Assembly: GCF_014205335.1 (NCBI RefSeq)
Contig: NZ_JACHNH010000001.1
Coordinates: 5,636,501-5,700,500 of the forward strand
Direction of reading: 5' to 3'
Origin: Amorphoplanes digitatis
GTDB taxonomy: Bacteria > Actinomycetota > Actinomycetes > Mycobacteriales > Micromonosporaceae
DNA: 64,000 bases
The stretch's first letter is position 1, and the number at the start of each line of letters is the position of its first letter. The notes beneath the pieces were generated by a model that was given only the letters and a program-made list of their open reading frames with translations, was not told the DNA's origin and ran no database searches. A program made the translations under genes and the position numbers. Shown piece after piece: positions 8,064-17,097 of this stretch.

Positions 8064-11000
8064 ATGAGGCTCCCGCTTCGCACCGCAGTGAGCGCCCTGC
8101 TCACCACCCTGCTCGCCACCGTCGTGGTGGCCACCCCGGCCAGCGCCGGGCCGATCGGCCAGGGATTCACCGTCACCCCCGCCGACCTGGCCTACATCCT
8201 CAAGCAGATCAAGATCGCTGAGGCGCACGTCGCGAACACCACGAGCGCGACCGGCCCCTGCGGCGCCCTGGTCGGCACCGGCCCGAACCAGCTGTCCAGC
8301 CCGCTGGTGTCGCAGGGCCTGCGCACGGTCGACGGGACCTGCACCAACCTCACGGCCGGGCAGCAGCGGTTCGGCGCGGCCGACCAGACCTTCCCGCGGA
8401 TGGCCGGCAAGGACTTCCGGGCGGCCGAGACCGCCCCGGCCGGCCTGTTCGGCCCCGGCAGCCCGTCCTTCCCGACCACGTACGCGGACAAGAGCGCGAA
8501 CAACACCGTCGTCGACGCCCAGCCCCGGATGATCAGCAACCTGATCGCCGACCAGACCGCGGCCAACCCGGCGGCCGTCGCGGCGGCCAACCGGCCCGTA
8601 CGCTCGCAGGGCGGCGCCACCACGCCGGCGAACGACGGCGGCACGCTGTTCATCCCGAACGTCACCACCGACGTCGGGCTGTCCGCGCCGTACAACTCGT
8701 GGTTCACGCTCTTCGGGCAGTTCTTCGACCACGGCATCGACCAGACCGTCAAGGGCGGCGGCACCGTGATCGTGCCGCTCAAGGCCGACGACCCGCTGAT
8801 CGCCGGCCCGGACCGGGTACCCGGTAACGCCGACGACCCGAAGCCCGGCGACGCCCGGTACGTCGCGCCGTCGATGCGGTTCATGGTGCTCACCCGGGCC
8901 GCGAACCAGCCCGGCGCCGACGGCAAGCTCGGCACCGCCGACGACGTGCAGGACGCGGTCAACACCGACACCCCGTACGTCGACAACTCGCAGGCGTACA
9001 CCTCGCACGCGGCGCACCAGGTCTTCCTGCGCGAGTACGTCAACGACGCGCAGGGCCGCCCGGTCTCCACCGGCAACCTGCTGTCCGGCCCGCTCGGCGG
9101 CCTGCCCACCTGGGCGGACACCAAGATCCAGTCCCGCACCCTGCTCGGCCTGAAGCTCAGCGACGCGGACGCCCTCAACGTGCCGATGATCCTCGCCGAC
9201 CCGTACGGCCGGTTCGTGCCCGGCCCGGCCCGCGGCCTGCCGCAGTACGTGACCCGCTCCGGCCTGGTCGAGGGCGACACCGCGAACCCGGTCCGGGTGC
9301 CCGCCGACGTGCTGCACTTCGACACGCCGTTCCTGACCGACATCGCGCACCACGCCGACCCGACACCGCAGGACACCGACCACAACCCGGCCACCGCGCC
9401 GGTCGCGCCCAAGCCGGACGACGACGACACCGCGAGCGCCGACTTCACCAAGCAGCCCGCCGGCACGTACGACGACGAGATGCTCGACGCGCACTACATC
9501 GCCGGCGACGGCCGGGTCAACGAGAACATCGGCCTCACCGCGGTGCACGACATCTTCCACGCCGAGCACAACCGGCTCGTCGGCGACATCGAGCGGGTGC
9601 TCACCGACGACGGCACCGCGCTGGCCGAGTGGCAGATCGGCGACGCCTGGAACGGCGAGCGGATCTTCCAGGCCGCCCGGTTCGTCAACGAGATGGAGTA
9701 CCAGCACCTGGTCTTCGAGGAGTTCGCCCGCAAGATCCAGCCGGGCATCAACCCCTTCCAGCCGTTCGCGTTCACCCAGACCGAGCTGAACCCGGCCATC
9801 TACGCCGAGTTCGCGCACGCCGTCTACCGCTTCGGCCACTCGATGCTCAACGAGCGCATCGCCCGTACCCGCGAGGACGGCTCGGACGCCTCGATGTCGC
9901 TGCTCGACGGCTTCCTCAACCCGCCCGCGTACACCGACGGCGGGACGCTGACGCCGGAGCAGGCGGCCGGCCAGATCGTCCGCGGCATGTCCGGCCAGGT
10001 CGGCAACGAGCTGGACGAGTTCATGACCGACACGCTGCGCAGCAACCTGCTCGGCCTGCCGATGGACCTGGCCGCGATCAACATCGCCCGGGGCCGCTCC
10101 GAGGGCGTGCCGTCGCTGAACGTCTTCCGGCGCACCCTGCACGAGCGGACCAACGACGGCCAGCTCGCCCCGTACGTCAGCTGGGTCGACCTCGGCGAGA
10201 ACCTCAAGCACCCCGAGTCGCTCGTCAACTTCGTCGCCGCGTACGGCAAGCACCCGACGATCGTCGCGGCCGGCGACCTCGCCGCCAAGAGGGCCGCGGC
10301 CCGCGCGCTCGTCGACCCGCAGGACGGCGACACGCCCCCGGCCGACGCGGCCGCGTTCATGAACGCCACCGGTGCGTGGACCGCCGCGAACACCGGGCTG
10401 GACTCCGTCGACCTCTGGATCGGCGGGCTCGCCGAGACCACCAACCCGTTCGGCGGCCTGCTCGGCAGCACGTTCAACTACGTCTTCGAGAACCAGCTCA
10501 CCCGGCTGCAGAACGGCGACCGGCTCTACTACCTGGCCCGTACGCCGGGCATGAACCTGCGCAGCCAGCTCGAGGGCAACTCGTTCGCCGAGCTGATCGG
10601 GCGCACCACCAGCGCGCACAGCCTGCGTGCCGACTCGTTCGCCACCGCCGACTGCGCGTTCGACCTGGCGCACCTGGCCGGCACCGTGGCCGGGTACGAG
10701 CGCTACGGCAACCTGGTCGCCGACGACCCCGCCTCGGCCTGCGACGAGAAGGCGCTGCTGATCCGGATGCCGGACGGGACGATCAAGTACCGGGCCCGCA
10801 ACGGCGTCGACAAGCCGGGCATCAACGCGCAGTCCGTCTTCGCCGGCACCGACTACCGCGACCGGGTCGCCGCGGGCAACGACAACGACACCGTCTGGGG
10901 CGGCGAGGGCGACGACGTCATCGAGGGCGGCGCCGGCAACGACATCGCGCTCGGCGGCGAGGGCGACGACGTACTCACCGACCTCGGCGGCGACGACATC

Positions 11001-13529
11001 TCCAAGGGCGGACCCGGCGAGGACGCGATCGACGGCGGCCCCGGCCTGGACCTCATCCTGGGCGGCGACGGCCGGGACTTCACCAACGGCGGCGCCAACG
11101 CCAACCTGACCTTCGGTGGCGAGGGCGACGACCTGCTCTTCGCCGGCGAGGGCGAGGACGCCCTCTGGGGCGACGCCGGCGACGACTGGGCCGAGGGCGG
11201 CGACTCCCCCGACCTGCTCCAGGGCGACAGCGGCAACCTGTTCTTCCTCGACGACTCCAACAAGCCCGGCCACGACGTGCTGATCGGCCAGGGCGGCGAC
11301 GACGACTACGACATGGAGGGCGGCGACGACATCGGCGTCCAGGGCCCCGGCATCGAGAAGAACGCCGGCGGCTCGGGCTACGACTGGTCCATCGCGTCCC
11401 GCCCGGACCAGGGTGGCGACGACCAGAGCGTCGACGCCGACCTGGACCTCCCGCTGATCCCGCTGGACATCCTCGCCGCCGGCGTCCGCGACCGGTACAA
11501 CGAGGTCGAGGCGCTCTCCGGCGGCGCGCACAACGACATCCTGCGCGGCGACGACGTGATCCCGTCCACCGTCGGCGGCGCCGGCTTCCTGGGCTGCGAC
11601 GCCCTCGACGCCGCCGGCATCGCCCGGATCGCCGGCCTTGACCGGATCATCACGAGCCTGCCGACCGCGGCCTCCGCCGTCGGCAACCAGACCGGCCGCC
11701 CCTGCGCACTGAGCGGCAACGTCTGGGGCGAGGGCAACATCCTGCTCGGCGGCGCCGGCGACGACACCATCGAGGGCCGCGGCGGCGACGACGTCATCGA
11801 CGGCGACCGCTACCTCAACGTCCGGCTCAGCGTCCGCGACGCCGACGGCAAGGAGCTGCGCACGGTCGGCAGCATGAGGCAGCTCCAGGCGGACGTGTTC
11901 GCCGGCCGGATCAACCCCCGCGACATCGTCACGGTCCGGGAGATCCTGACCGCCCCGGCCGCCGGCCAGGACACCGCGGTCTTCTCCGGCCTGCGCGACG
12001 AGTACGCCGTGACCCCGGTCGGCGACGCGCTGATCGTGTCCGGCCCCGACGGCACCGACACCCTGCGCAACATCGAGCGGCTGGCGTTCGCCGACCAGAC
12101 CGTCGAGGTCACCGCGCCGACCGCGTACTCGGGCGTCTCCGCCCTCGCCGGCGACGCCAAGGCAACCGTCGTCTGGACGCTGCCGGAGAACACCTCGGGC
12201 GCGATCGTCACCGGCCACCAGGTCGAGGTCAACGACGGCACCGCGGTGCGGCTGATCGACGCGCCCGCCGACGCCACGAGCCTGGTCGTCAACGGCCTCA
12301 CCAACGGCGTGCCGGTCACCTTCCGGGTCCGCGCCGTGACCGCGGACGGCCCGGGCGAGTTCGTCGGCCCGTCCGAACCCGTCACCCCCAAGGCGGCCGA
12401 CGTCACCCCGCCGGTCACCCCAACCACCCCGCCGGTCACCCCTCCGGTGACCCCTCCCGTCACGCCGACCACCCCGCCGGTCACGCCGACCACCCCGCCG
12501 GTCACCCCGACCACCCCGCCGGTCACGCCCACCAGGCCGGTGACGCCGGTCGCGCCGGGTGCGCCGGTGATCGGCACGGCGACTGCCGGCAACGGGACCG
12601 TCACCGTCCGATGGACGGCGCCGGCCAGCGACGGCGGCACCGCGATCTACGGGTACGAGGTGCAGGCGCTCGACGCCGAGACCGGCATCCCGCTCGACGT
12701 GGACGTCGCCGGGCCGGGCGCCACCGAGCTCACGTTCGCCTACCTGGTGCCGGGACAGTCGTACCGGTTCTGGATCCGCGCGGTGAACGCCGCCGGCGCC
12801 AGCGAGTTCTCGACGATCTCCAACGCCGTCACGGCCGTCGCCGCCACCGATCCGGCCGATCCCGGCACCCCGGACACCCCCGTCACCGAGAACCCGGACG
12901 GACCGCCGGCCGAACAGACCACCCCGGGCACGCCCGAGATCGGAACGGTGTCGGCGGGTAACGGGCTGGCGATCGTGCGGTGGACCGCGCCGGCCGACCA
13001 CGGCGGCGCACCGATCACCCGCTTCGAGATCCAGGTGCTCAACTCGGCCGGCGCCCGGGTGGGCAAGATCCGGACCGCGGCGGCCACCGCCTCCGCGCTG
13101 ACGGTCACCGGCCTGACCAACGGGACCGCGTACCGCTTCCAGGTCCGGGCCGTGAACACCATCGGCGCCGGCGCACTGTCGGCCACCTCGGCGAAGATCC
13201 AGCCGCGGACCGTACCCGGCACCCCCGGCACACCGACCGCGACCCGCGGCGCGGCCGGCGGCCCGATCACCGCCACCCTGCGATGGAAGGCACCGTCGTC
13301 GACGGGCGGGGCACCGGTCACCGCGTACCGGATCACCTGCCAGCGGCTGAACCCCAACGGCACCGCGACCGGCACACCCACCGTGACCACCACGCCGGGC
13401 ACGGCCCGCGCCCGAACGATCACCGCCACCCGCGGCGCCCGCTCGGGCACCCGCTACCGCTGCACCATCCAGGCGGTCAACACGGCCGGCGCCGGCCCCG
13501 GCCGATCGGTGACCGCGACGACCCGCTGA
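8064..13529 (+). CDS. Giant secreted heme peroxidase with RTX and fibronectin-III domains
   Basis: A protein of about 1,821 residues. It has a signal peptide ending near TPASAG (about 28), an animal-type heme peroxidase domain with the distal-His motif FGQFFDHGID (about 217-226) and proximal-His motif YRFGHSM (about 590), then RTX nonapeptide calcium-binding repeats (about 935-1055 and again about 1230-1250, GGEGDDVIEGGAGND type). Four fibronectin-III-like modules follow, the first two separated by a TPPVTP linker. The start is set at the second of two nearby ATGs because GGAG lies 9 bases before it. It probably makes oxidised halides or radicals outside the cell, calcium-stabilised and wall- or polymer-bound through the FnIII modules. 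Release may be by Sec export, since no type I exporter is nearby. Confidence 0.92.
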   Translation: MRLPLRTAVSALLTTLLATVVVATPASAGPIGQGFTVTPADLAYILKQIKIAEAHVANTTSATGPCGALVGTGPNQLSSPLVSQGLRTVDGTCTNLTAGQQRFGAADQTFPRMAGKDFRAAETAPAGLFGPGSPSFPTTYADKSANNTVVDAQPRMISNLIADQTAANPAAVAAANRPVRSQGGATTPANDGGTLFIPNVTTDVGLSAPYNSWFTLFGQFFDHGIDQTVKGGGTVIVPLKADDPLIAGPDRVPGNADDPKPGDARYVAPSMRFMVLTRAANQPGADGKLGTADDVQDAVNTDTPYVDNSQAYTSHAAHQVFLREYVNDAQGRPVSTGNLLSGPLGGLPTWADTKIQSRTLLGLKLSDADALNVPMILADPYGRFVPGPARGLPQYVTRSGLVEGDTANPVRVPADVLHFDTPFLTDIAHHADPTPQDTDHNPATAPVAPKPDDDDTASADFTKQPAGTYDDEMLDAHYIAGDGRVNENIGLTAVHDIFHAEHNRLVGDIERVLTDDGTALAEWQIGDAWNGERIFQAARFVNEMEYQHLVFEEFARKIQPGINPFQPFAFTQTELNPAIYAEFAHAVYRFGHSMLNERIARTREDGSDASMSLLDGFLNPPAYTDGGTLTPEQAAGQIVRGMSGQVGNELDEFMTDTLRSNLLGLPMDLAAINIARGRSEGVPSLNVFRRTLHERTNDGQLAPYVSWVDLGENLKHPESLVNFVAAYGKHPTIVAAGDLAAKRAAARALVDPQDGDTPPADAAAFMNATGAWTAANTGLDSVDLWIGGLAETTNPFGGLLGSTFNYVFENQLTRLQNGDRLYYLARTPGMNLRSQLEGNSFAELIGRTTSAHSLRADSFATADCAFDLAHLAGTVAGYERYGNLVADDPASACDEKALLIRMPDGTIKYRARNGVDKPGINAQSVFAGTDYRDRVAAGNDNDTVWGGEGDDVIEGGAGNDIALGGEGDDVLTDLGGDDISKGGPGEDAIDGGPGLDLILGGDGRDFTNGGANANLTFGGEGDDLLFAGEGEDALWGDAGDDWAEGGDSPDLLQGDSGNLFFLDDSNKPGHDVLIGQGGDDDYDMEGGDDIGVQGPGIEKNAGGSGYDWSIASRPDQGGDDQSVDADLDLPLIPLDILAAGVRDRYNEVEALSGGAHNDILRGDDVIPSTVGGAGFLGCDALDAAGIARIAGLDRIITSLPTAASAVGNQTGRPCALSGNVWGEGNILLGGAGDDTIEGRGGDDVIDGDRYLNVRLSVRDADGKELRTVGSMRQLQADVFAGRINPRDIVTVREILTAPAAGQDTAVFSGLRDEYAVTPVGDALIVSGPDGTDTLRNIERLAFADQTVEVTAPTAYSGVSALAGDAKATVVWTLPENTSGAIVTGHQVEVNDGTAVRLIDAPADATSLVVNGLTNGVPVTFRVRAVTADGPGEFVGPSEPVTPKAADVTPPVTPTTPPVTPPVTPPVTPTTPPVTPTTPPVTPTTPPVTPTRPVTPVAPGAPVIGTATAGNGTVTVRWTAPASDGGTAIYGYEVQALDAETGIPLDVDVAGPGATELTFAYLVPGQSYRFWIRAVNAAGASEFSTISNAVTAVAATDPADPGTPDTPVTENPDGPPAEQTTPGTPEIGTVSAGNGLAIVRWTAPADHGGAPITRFEIQVLNSAGARVGKIRTAAATASALTVTGLTNGTAYRFQVRAVNTIGAGALSATSAKIQPRTVPGTPGTPTATRGAAGGPITATLRWKAPSSTGGAPVTAYRITCQRLNPNGTATGTPTVTTTPGTARARTITATRGARSGTRYRCTIQAVNTAGAGPGRSVTATTR
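12408..12545 (+). repeat. TPPVTP-coding linker repeat
   Basis: A run of short in-frame direct repeats that encodes about eight Thr-Pro-Pro-Val-Thr-Pro units between the first and second fibronectin-III modules of the peroxidase. It is a flexible, extended interdomain linker. The near-identical DNA units make length variation by slippage likely. Confidence 0.85.
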
Positions 13530-13536
13530 GAACACC

Positions 13537-13573
13537 CGTCCGGTGGTGCCGCACTTCGCGGCGCCACCGGACG
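13537..13573 (+). terminator. Stem-loop terminator after peroxidase gene
   Basis: A 16-base stem (CGTCCGGTGGTGCCGC with its complement, one G-T wobble) around the loop ACTTC, 7 bases after the peroxidase stop. It is followed by a short T-containing stretch. Confidence 0.8.
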
Positions 13574-13647
13574 TCTCGTTTCGGGGCGTCCGGTGTTTTC
13601 TCCGACGCTCCACCGCTCCGCGTCCCGATCTGGAACCATCAGCGGCT

Positions 13648-14055
13648 ATGGCCTGGTGGTGGCAGATCCTGATCAGCATCGCAGTGGCGCTGCTGATCGC
13701 CTGGATCGCACTGCTGATCGCCCTGCTCGCCGCGAAACCCGCCAAAGCCCAGCTCAAAGAGGCGCTACGGCTCCTACCCGACCTCCTACGCCTGCTGCGC
13801 CGACTCTCCGCCGACCCGACCCTCCCACGCGGCGTCCGGATCCGACTGGGCCTGCTCCCGGCCTACCTGGCCATGCCGTTCGACCTGATCCCCGACTTCA
13901 TCCCAATCCTCGGCTACGCCGACGACGCCATAATCGCCATCGCCGTGCTCCGCTCCACCGTCCGCCACGCCGGCCTGAACGCACTCCGCCGCCACTGGCC
14001 CGGCACCGACGACGGCTTCGCCGCACTCACCCGCCTAACCGGCCTGAAGCCCTAA
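13648..14055 (+). CDS. YkvA/DUF1232-family small membrane protein
   Basis: A 135-residue protein with an N-terminal membrane helix (about residues 4-26, WWQILISIAVALLIAWIALL), an amphipathic basic stretch (KPAKAQLKEALRLLPDLLRL), and the DUF1232 signature (LGLLPAYLAMPFDLIPDFI, then GYADDAIIA). This domain is common in bacteria and its biochemical function is not established. The start is the ATG directly before the membrane helix. The gene stands alone between the peroxidase terminator and a repeat array. Confidence 0.85.
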   Translation: MAWWWQILISIAVALLIAWIALLIALLAAKPAKAQLKEALRLLPDLLRLLRRLSADPTLPRGVRIRLGLLPAYLAMPFDLIPDFIPILGYADDAIIAIAVLRSTVRHAGLNALRRHWPGTDDGFAALTRLTGLKP

Positions 14056-14070
14056 CCCGCCGCCACCACG

Positions 14071-14238
14071 ACTTTCACTCACCACAACCTCCCGCTCACC
14101 ATGGCTTCGCCCGCCATGGCCTCCCGCTCACTGCGGCTACCCACTCACCATGGCCACCCACTCACCGCGGCCACCCACTCACCGCGGCCACCCACTCACC
14201 GCGGCCACCCACTCACCGCGGCTTTCGCTCACCACGAT
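14071..14238 (+). repeat. 17-bp tandem repeat array
   Basis: A minisatellite of about ten units of 17 bases. Four perfect copies of CCACCCACTCACCGCGG occupy 14154-14221. Diverged copies flank them in register on the left (14071-14087, 14088-14104, a 15-base variant at 14105-14119, 14120-14136, 14137-14153) and on the right (14222-14238). There are no unrelated spacers between units. It begins 15 bases after the DUF1232 stop and lies between two genes whose 3' ends face it. Confidence 0.92.
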
Positions 14239-14282
14239 CCGCGGCCATCCCGGCAGGCGCACGCCTGGCCGAATGTCGTCCC

Positions 14283-14645
14283 TCAGGCACCGCTGAGGGT
14301 GCTGAACTGGATGCCGGCCAGCCGCCAGCCCTCCGGCAGCTCGACCCAGGTCTGGCTGGCCCGGACGACCAGCGCCATCTCGTGCCCGCGCCAGGTCGAG
14401 TGGCTGCGCTGAACACACCGGACGATCGCCGCGTGGGGGTAGCAGCACACCTCGACGTCGCTGCTCTCCAGGCCCGCATAGGAGAACTCGGCAAACTTGC
14501 CGATCCATTGTGCTTTGTCGAGCACGTGCCCCTGCTCCCCGATCGACCTGAAGTCTTCGGCAAGCAGAGCGTTCAACGCGCCGGTGTCGGCCCGCAACTC
14601 GGCCTCGTCGAAGGCACGCCGCAGCCGGTGAACGTCGGAGATCAT
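14283..14645 (-). CDS. NTF2-like protein of the DUF4440/SnoaL type
   Basis: A 120-residue protein with the N-terminal helix pattern of DUF4440 (SDVHRLRRAFDEAELRADTG, then ALLAEDFRSIGEQG), followed by the beta-sheet region ending ELPEGWRLAGIQFS, typical of the NTF2 fold. Such domains bind small molecules; some are isomerases or cyclases, many have no known function. The start is the ATG at 14645, behind AGGA at a spacing of about 8, where the family usually begins. The gene stands alone in a gene-poor zone. Confidence 0.78.
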   Translation of the reverse strand: MISDVHRLRRAFDEAELRADTGALNALLAEDFRSIGEQGHVLDKAQWIGKFAEFSYAGLESSDVEVCCYPHAAIVRCVQRSHSTWRGHEMALVVRASQTWVELPEGWRLAGIQFSTLSGA

Positions 14646-15044
14646 GCGCAAATCCTGCTGGATCCCGCCCCGGGCGGAAAGACCGGCCCACGAGATCGCC
14701 CGATTCGCCGGTTCGACTCGGCGCACGGCCGGGCCAACCCGCCGGTCACCGGCTCAGTGTTCTCGCCCGTGTGCTCACTGTGGAACCAGCGGGCCGCCAT
14801 CACCGCCCGCAGCATCAGTAAAAGTCAGCGAGGCTCCCGAGCTCAAAATTGCTCACGATGAGTCACTGACATCGCCGAACGCCAGCGCGCTCGAGGCGGA
14901 CGAAAGCTGGTCTTGTCCTCGCATTATTATGGCGTTCGTCTAATCACGAAGCCATTCATCACTCTGCGCTCTCTGCCGATAAGTTGGCATGATCGAAAGT
15001 GGATCGGAAAGGACAAACGTCGGGCGCTCCGGGATAATAAGTCC
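14646..15044. other. Gene-poor stretch without a convincing ORF
   Basis: About 400 bases between a minus-strand DUF4440 gene and a plus-strand low-complexity ORF. No ORF here has good codon bias or a family pattern. From about 14840 onward base composition is visibly richer in A and T than the neighbours, which fits a promoter region for the ORF at 15045 or a fragment of foreign DNA. I see no RNA gene. Confidence 0.5.
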
Positions 15045-16013
15045 ATGCGGCAACTCCAATTCTTCACCACCAGCGAGTTGGCCGCTATGCGTGACCGCAC
15101 CGCATCCCGCAACTACTCCCCCGAGCGCGACGAGTTCCGCCGCACCCACGAGCGACACCGCGCATGGGGCCTCACTCAACGCCACGCCCGGCGCCTGCAC
15201 CAGCTACGCGACCAACCCGAGAAACACGCCGCGACAGGCCCGGACGAGCAGCACCCGAAGAACCCGCAGCCGACCCACCCAGCCAGACTCGTCCATGCCG
15301 AGCCGACCCGACGCCCGGCACCGGACCGCACCACCGCGACCCACCACAATCGGTCACAGCTCCCCAGCCAGCAGAACAGCAACCACACCGCCTCAGCCCG
15401 GACGGAACCCGCCGAGGCACACCAGCACAGCAAAGCCACTGGCCAGGCGAAACCCACCGCACACCACCCGCCGAACCAAACCACCGGCCAGATGCAACCC
15501 GCCCAGACACACCCCGGCCCACCGGCCCTCTGTCCAGACGGCACCTGCCCAGAAGCATCCGTCGAACGAACACGGCAGCCCCGCCAGATCCGCGCACAGA
15601 TGCCCGTCGAACGAACACGGCAGCCCCGCCAGATCCGCGCACAGATGCCCGGCGGGCGAACACGACAGCCCAGCCAGATCCGCGCACAGATGCCCGGCGG
15701 GCGAGCACAGCCGCCGGGCGAAACTCGCGGACCGGCACCGGCCGCGATTCCCGCACCCGCCGGACAGGCCACCCCGGGCCGGCGCCAGCAGCCCGACCCG
15801 CGGGGGCGGGCGACACCGGCTGAAACACGTCAGCGGGCGACATCGAACCATCGCGACTCCCACCCGAGTCGGCAATCATCGGAATACCAGATCTCCACCA
15901 CTCCGGCGATTCCGAATCCACACCTCGCCCAGAGCTATGGCGAAAATCCGCCGAGCCACTCATGCACATGGAGCATTTGCGGCGGCCCGGCGGATGCATT
16001 CTCGACGGCATGA
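15045..16013 (+). CDS. Hypothetical protein with conserved-looking N-terminus and low-complexity tail
   Basis: Read as 322 residues. The first 55 or so (MRQLQFFTTSELAAMRDRT, then NYSPERDEFRR and HRAWGLTQRHARRLHQL) are a compact charged helical module that I believe recurs in small proteins of Actinoplanes and relatives, though I cannot verify this here. The remainder is Pro/Thr/Gln/Arg-rich low complexity with a 15-residue tandem repeat. The tail has no fold I recognise, and all frames stay open here, so the true protein may be much shorter. The N-terminal part is the more credible portion. Confidence 0.45.
   Translation: MRQLQFFTTSELAAMRDRTASRNYSPERDEFRRTHERHRAWGLTQRHARRLHQLRDQPEKHAATGPDEQHPKNPQPTHPARLVHAEPTRRPAPDRTTATHHNRSQLPSQQNSNHTASARTEPAEAHQHSKATGQAKPTAHHPPNQTTGQMQPAQTHPGPPALCPDGTCPEASVERTRQPRQIRAQMPVERTRQPRQIRAQMPGGRTRQPSQIRAQMPGGRAQPPGETRGPAPAAIPAPAGQATPGRRQQPDPRGRATPAETRQRATSNHRDSHPSRQSSEYQISTTPAIPNPHLAQSYGENPPSHSCTWSICGGPADAFSTA
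15561..15717 (+). repeat. 45-bp tandem repeat inside the low-complexity ORF
   Basis: Three head-to-tail 45-base units (15561-15605, 15606-15650, 15651-15695) plus a partial fourth. The first two are identical, the third has a few changes. In the plus frame each unit encodes 15 residues of the type VERTRQPRQIRAQMP. The unit length is a multiple of three, so copy-number change would keep any frame open. Confidence 0.92.
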
Positions 16014-16340
16014 GCGCGCGCCGCCAGGCAAGGCAGGGTGGAGCAGATCCATCCCTCACGCACAGTTACTCGAATCCGGCAGAGACCGGTCTGCGGCGAG
16101 GCCGTCATAGCGCGGCGGATTCCGGCGATCTTCGCAGCCCTGTTGTTGACGGCAGCGAGTCCAACTGCTCCTAACACGATCTGCTGAATCGATGTTGATC
16201 AGCACGATGATGCGAAGATTGGTCTCGTTGGACGGGCATGAGGGCGCAACCGGTGGGGCTCATCCTGTTGGGCGCTCCACCTTGTCGCGCAGGGGAGGCC
16301 CGCTCCACGGAATGTGTGTCGACGGCGGACGGGCTGGCGG
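16014..16340. other. Intergenic stretch, no gene recognised
   Basis: About 330 bases between the low-complexity ORF and the convergent lipoprotein gene. Short ORFs are present on both strands but none has a ribosome site, family pattern or persistent third-position GC bias. No stem-loop stood out. Confidence 0.5.
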
Positions 16341-16889
16341 TTAGGCCGATGGCCAACAGGGGGACTCGAGATACTCGGCGTCTTGGTCAGTCGCCTGAAT
16401 GGCGTATGTCACGGGCGCGGGAGACGGCGACGTACTCGGCGGCGGGTCGAACGAGATGGTGAACGCAGCCCGTGTGCCGGAGATGTTTTTGACCAGGCAC
16501 GATATGCCGCGTTGGAAAGCGAGCGACGGAGCCACCTCCTGAGGTATGGCCGTGGAGGCATTGCGCCAGCCCTCCCTCATCAGCTCATCCCAGTAGAAGG
16601 ATCGAATCTCGGGCTCCGCCAACTTGCTGCGGTAGCGCTGACCGGCGCGGGAAGCGACCGCGTCGCCGGAGTCATCCACTCCACACCCTGAGTACGCGCC
16701 GGCGGCTTCGGTGGACGGGGGCCGCACGTCCAGGATCGGAAGCTGCGCCAGAACTGTCACCCGCTGTTCTTCGCTGTTGGAACAGCTCACGTGTCCCGGC
16801 TGGTCGTAGGCGCAGCCTGCAAGTAGGCAAGCAGCCAGCGTGGCGACCACCGTGAGCCCGCCGACGTTGCCGAGGTGCCGGTTGATCAT
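16341..16889 (-). CDS. Putative lipoprotein
   Basis: A 182-residue protein whose N-terminus is a lipoprotein signal: MINRHLGNVGG, a hydrophobic core, then the lipobox LLAGC near residue 23. The mature part has four further cysteines (SCSN, SGCGVDD, SCLVKN, ESPCWPS), suggesting disulfides outside the membrane, and a short FDPPPSTSPSPAP linker. It is expected to be lipid-anchored on the outer face of the membrane. The family is not recognised. The ATG at 16889 is chosen because it puts the signal at the very N-terminus. Confidence 0.72.
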   Translation of the reverse strand: MINRHLGNVGGLTVVATLAACLLAGCAYDQPGHVSCSNSEEQRVTVLAQLPILDVRPPSTEAAGAYSGCGVDDSGDAVASRAGQRYRSKLAEPEIRSFYWDELMREGWRNASTAIPQEVAPSLAFQRGISCLVKNISGTRAAFTISFDPPPSTSPSPAPVTYAIQATDQDAEYLESPCWPSA

Positions 16890-17097
16890 GGTCGCAGTAT
16901 GAACGACGGTACGGCGGCAAGGACACCTAACCGCTCCTTGCAAGATCTCTGGTCAGTCCAGTTAATCGAAACGCGGCTACCGGACGCGCTCCGTGGTCGG
17001 TTCGATGGGGTGCCGGTTTGTCAGGTCGTCGGCGTCATAGGCGGTGGGTCGGTGGGTAATGCCGACCACGACGGACGGCTTTGCGGGGGTGCCTGAT

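Noticed and set aside
7965..13757. A 1,930-codon open frame on the minus strand opposite the heme peroxidase gene
   Set aside because: It mirrors the peroxidase gene, whose motifs and codon bias are clear. The antisense product is Val/Arg/Gly/Asp-rich low complexity with no fold, which is the usual result of strong third-position GC on the coding strand.
14154..14221. CRISPR array
   Set aside because: The 17-base units are contiguous, with no unique spacers, and no cas genes are near. It is a simple tandem repeat.
14989..16110. Alternative plus-strand frames of 373 and 219 codons over the low-complexity zone
   Set aside because: Several frames are open at once because of base composition; only the frame starting at 15045 has a structured N-terminus.
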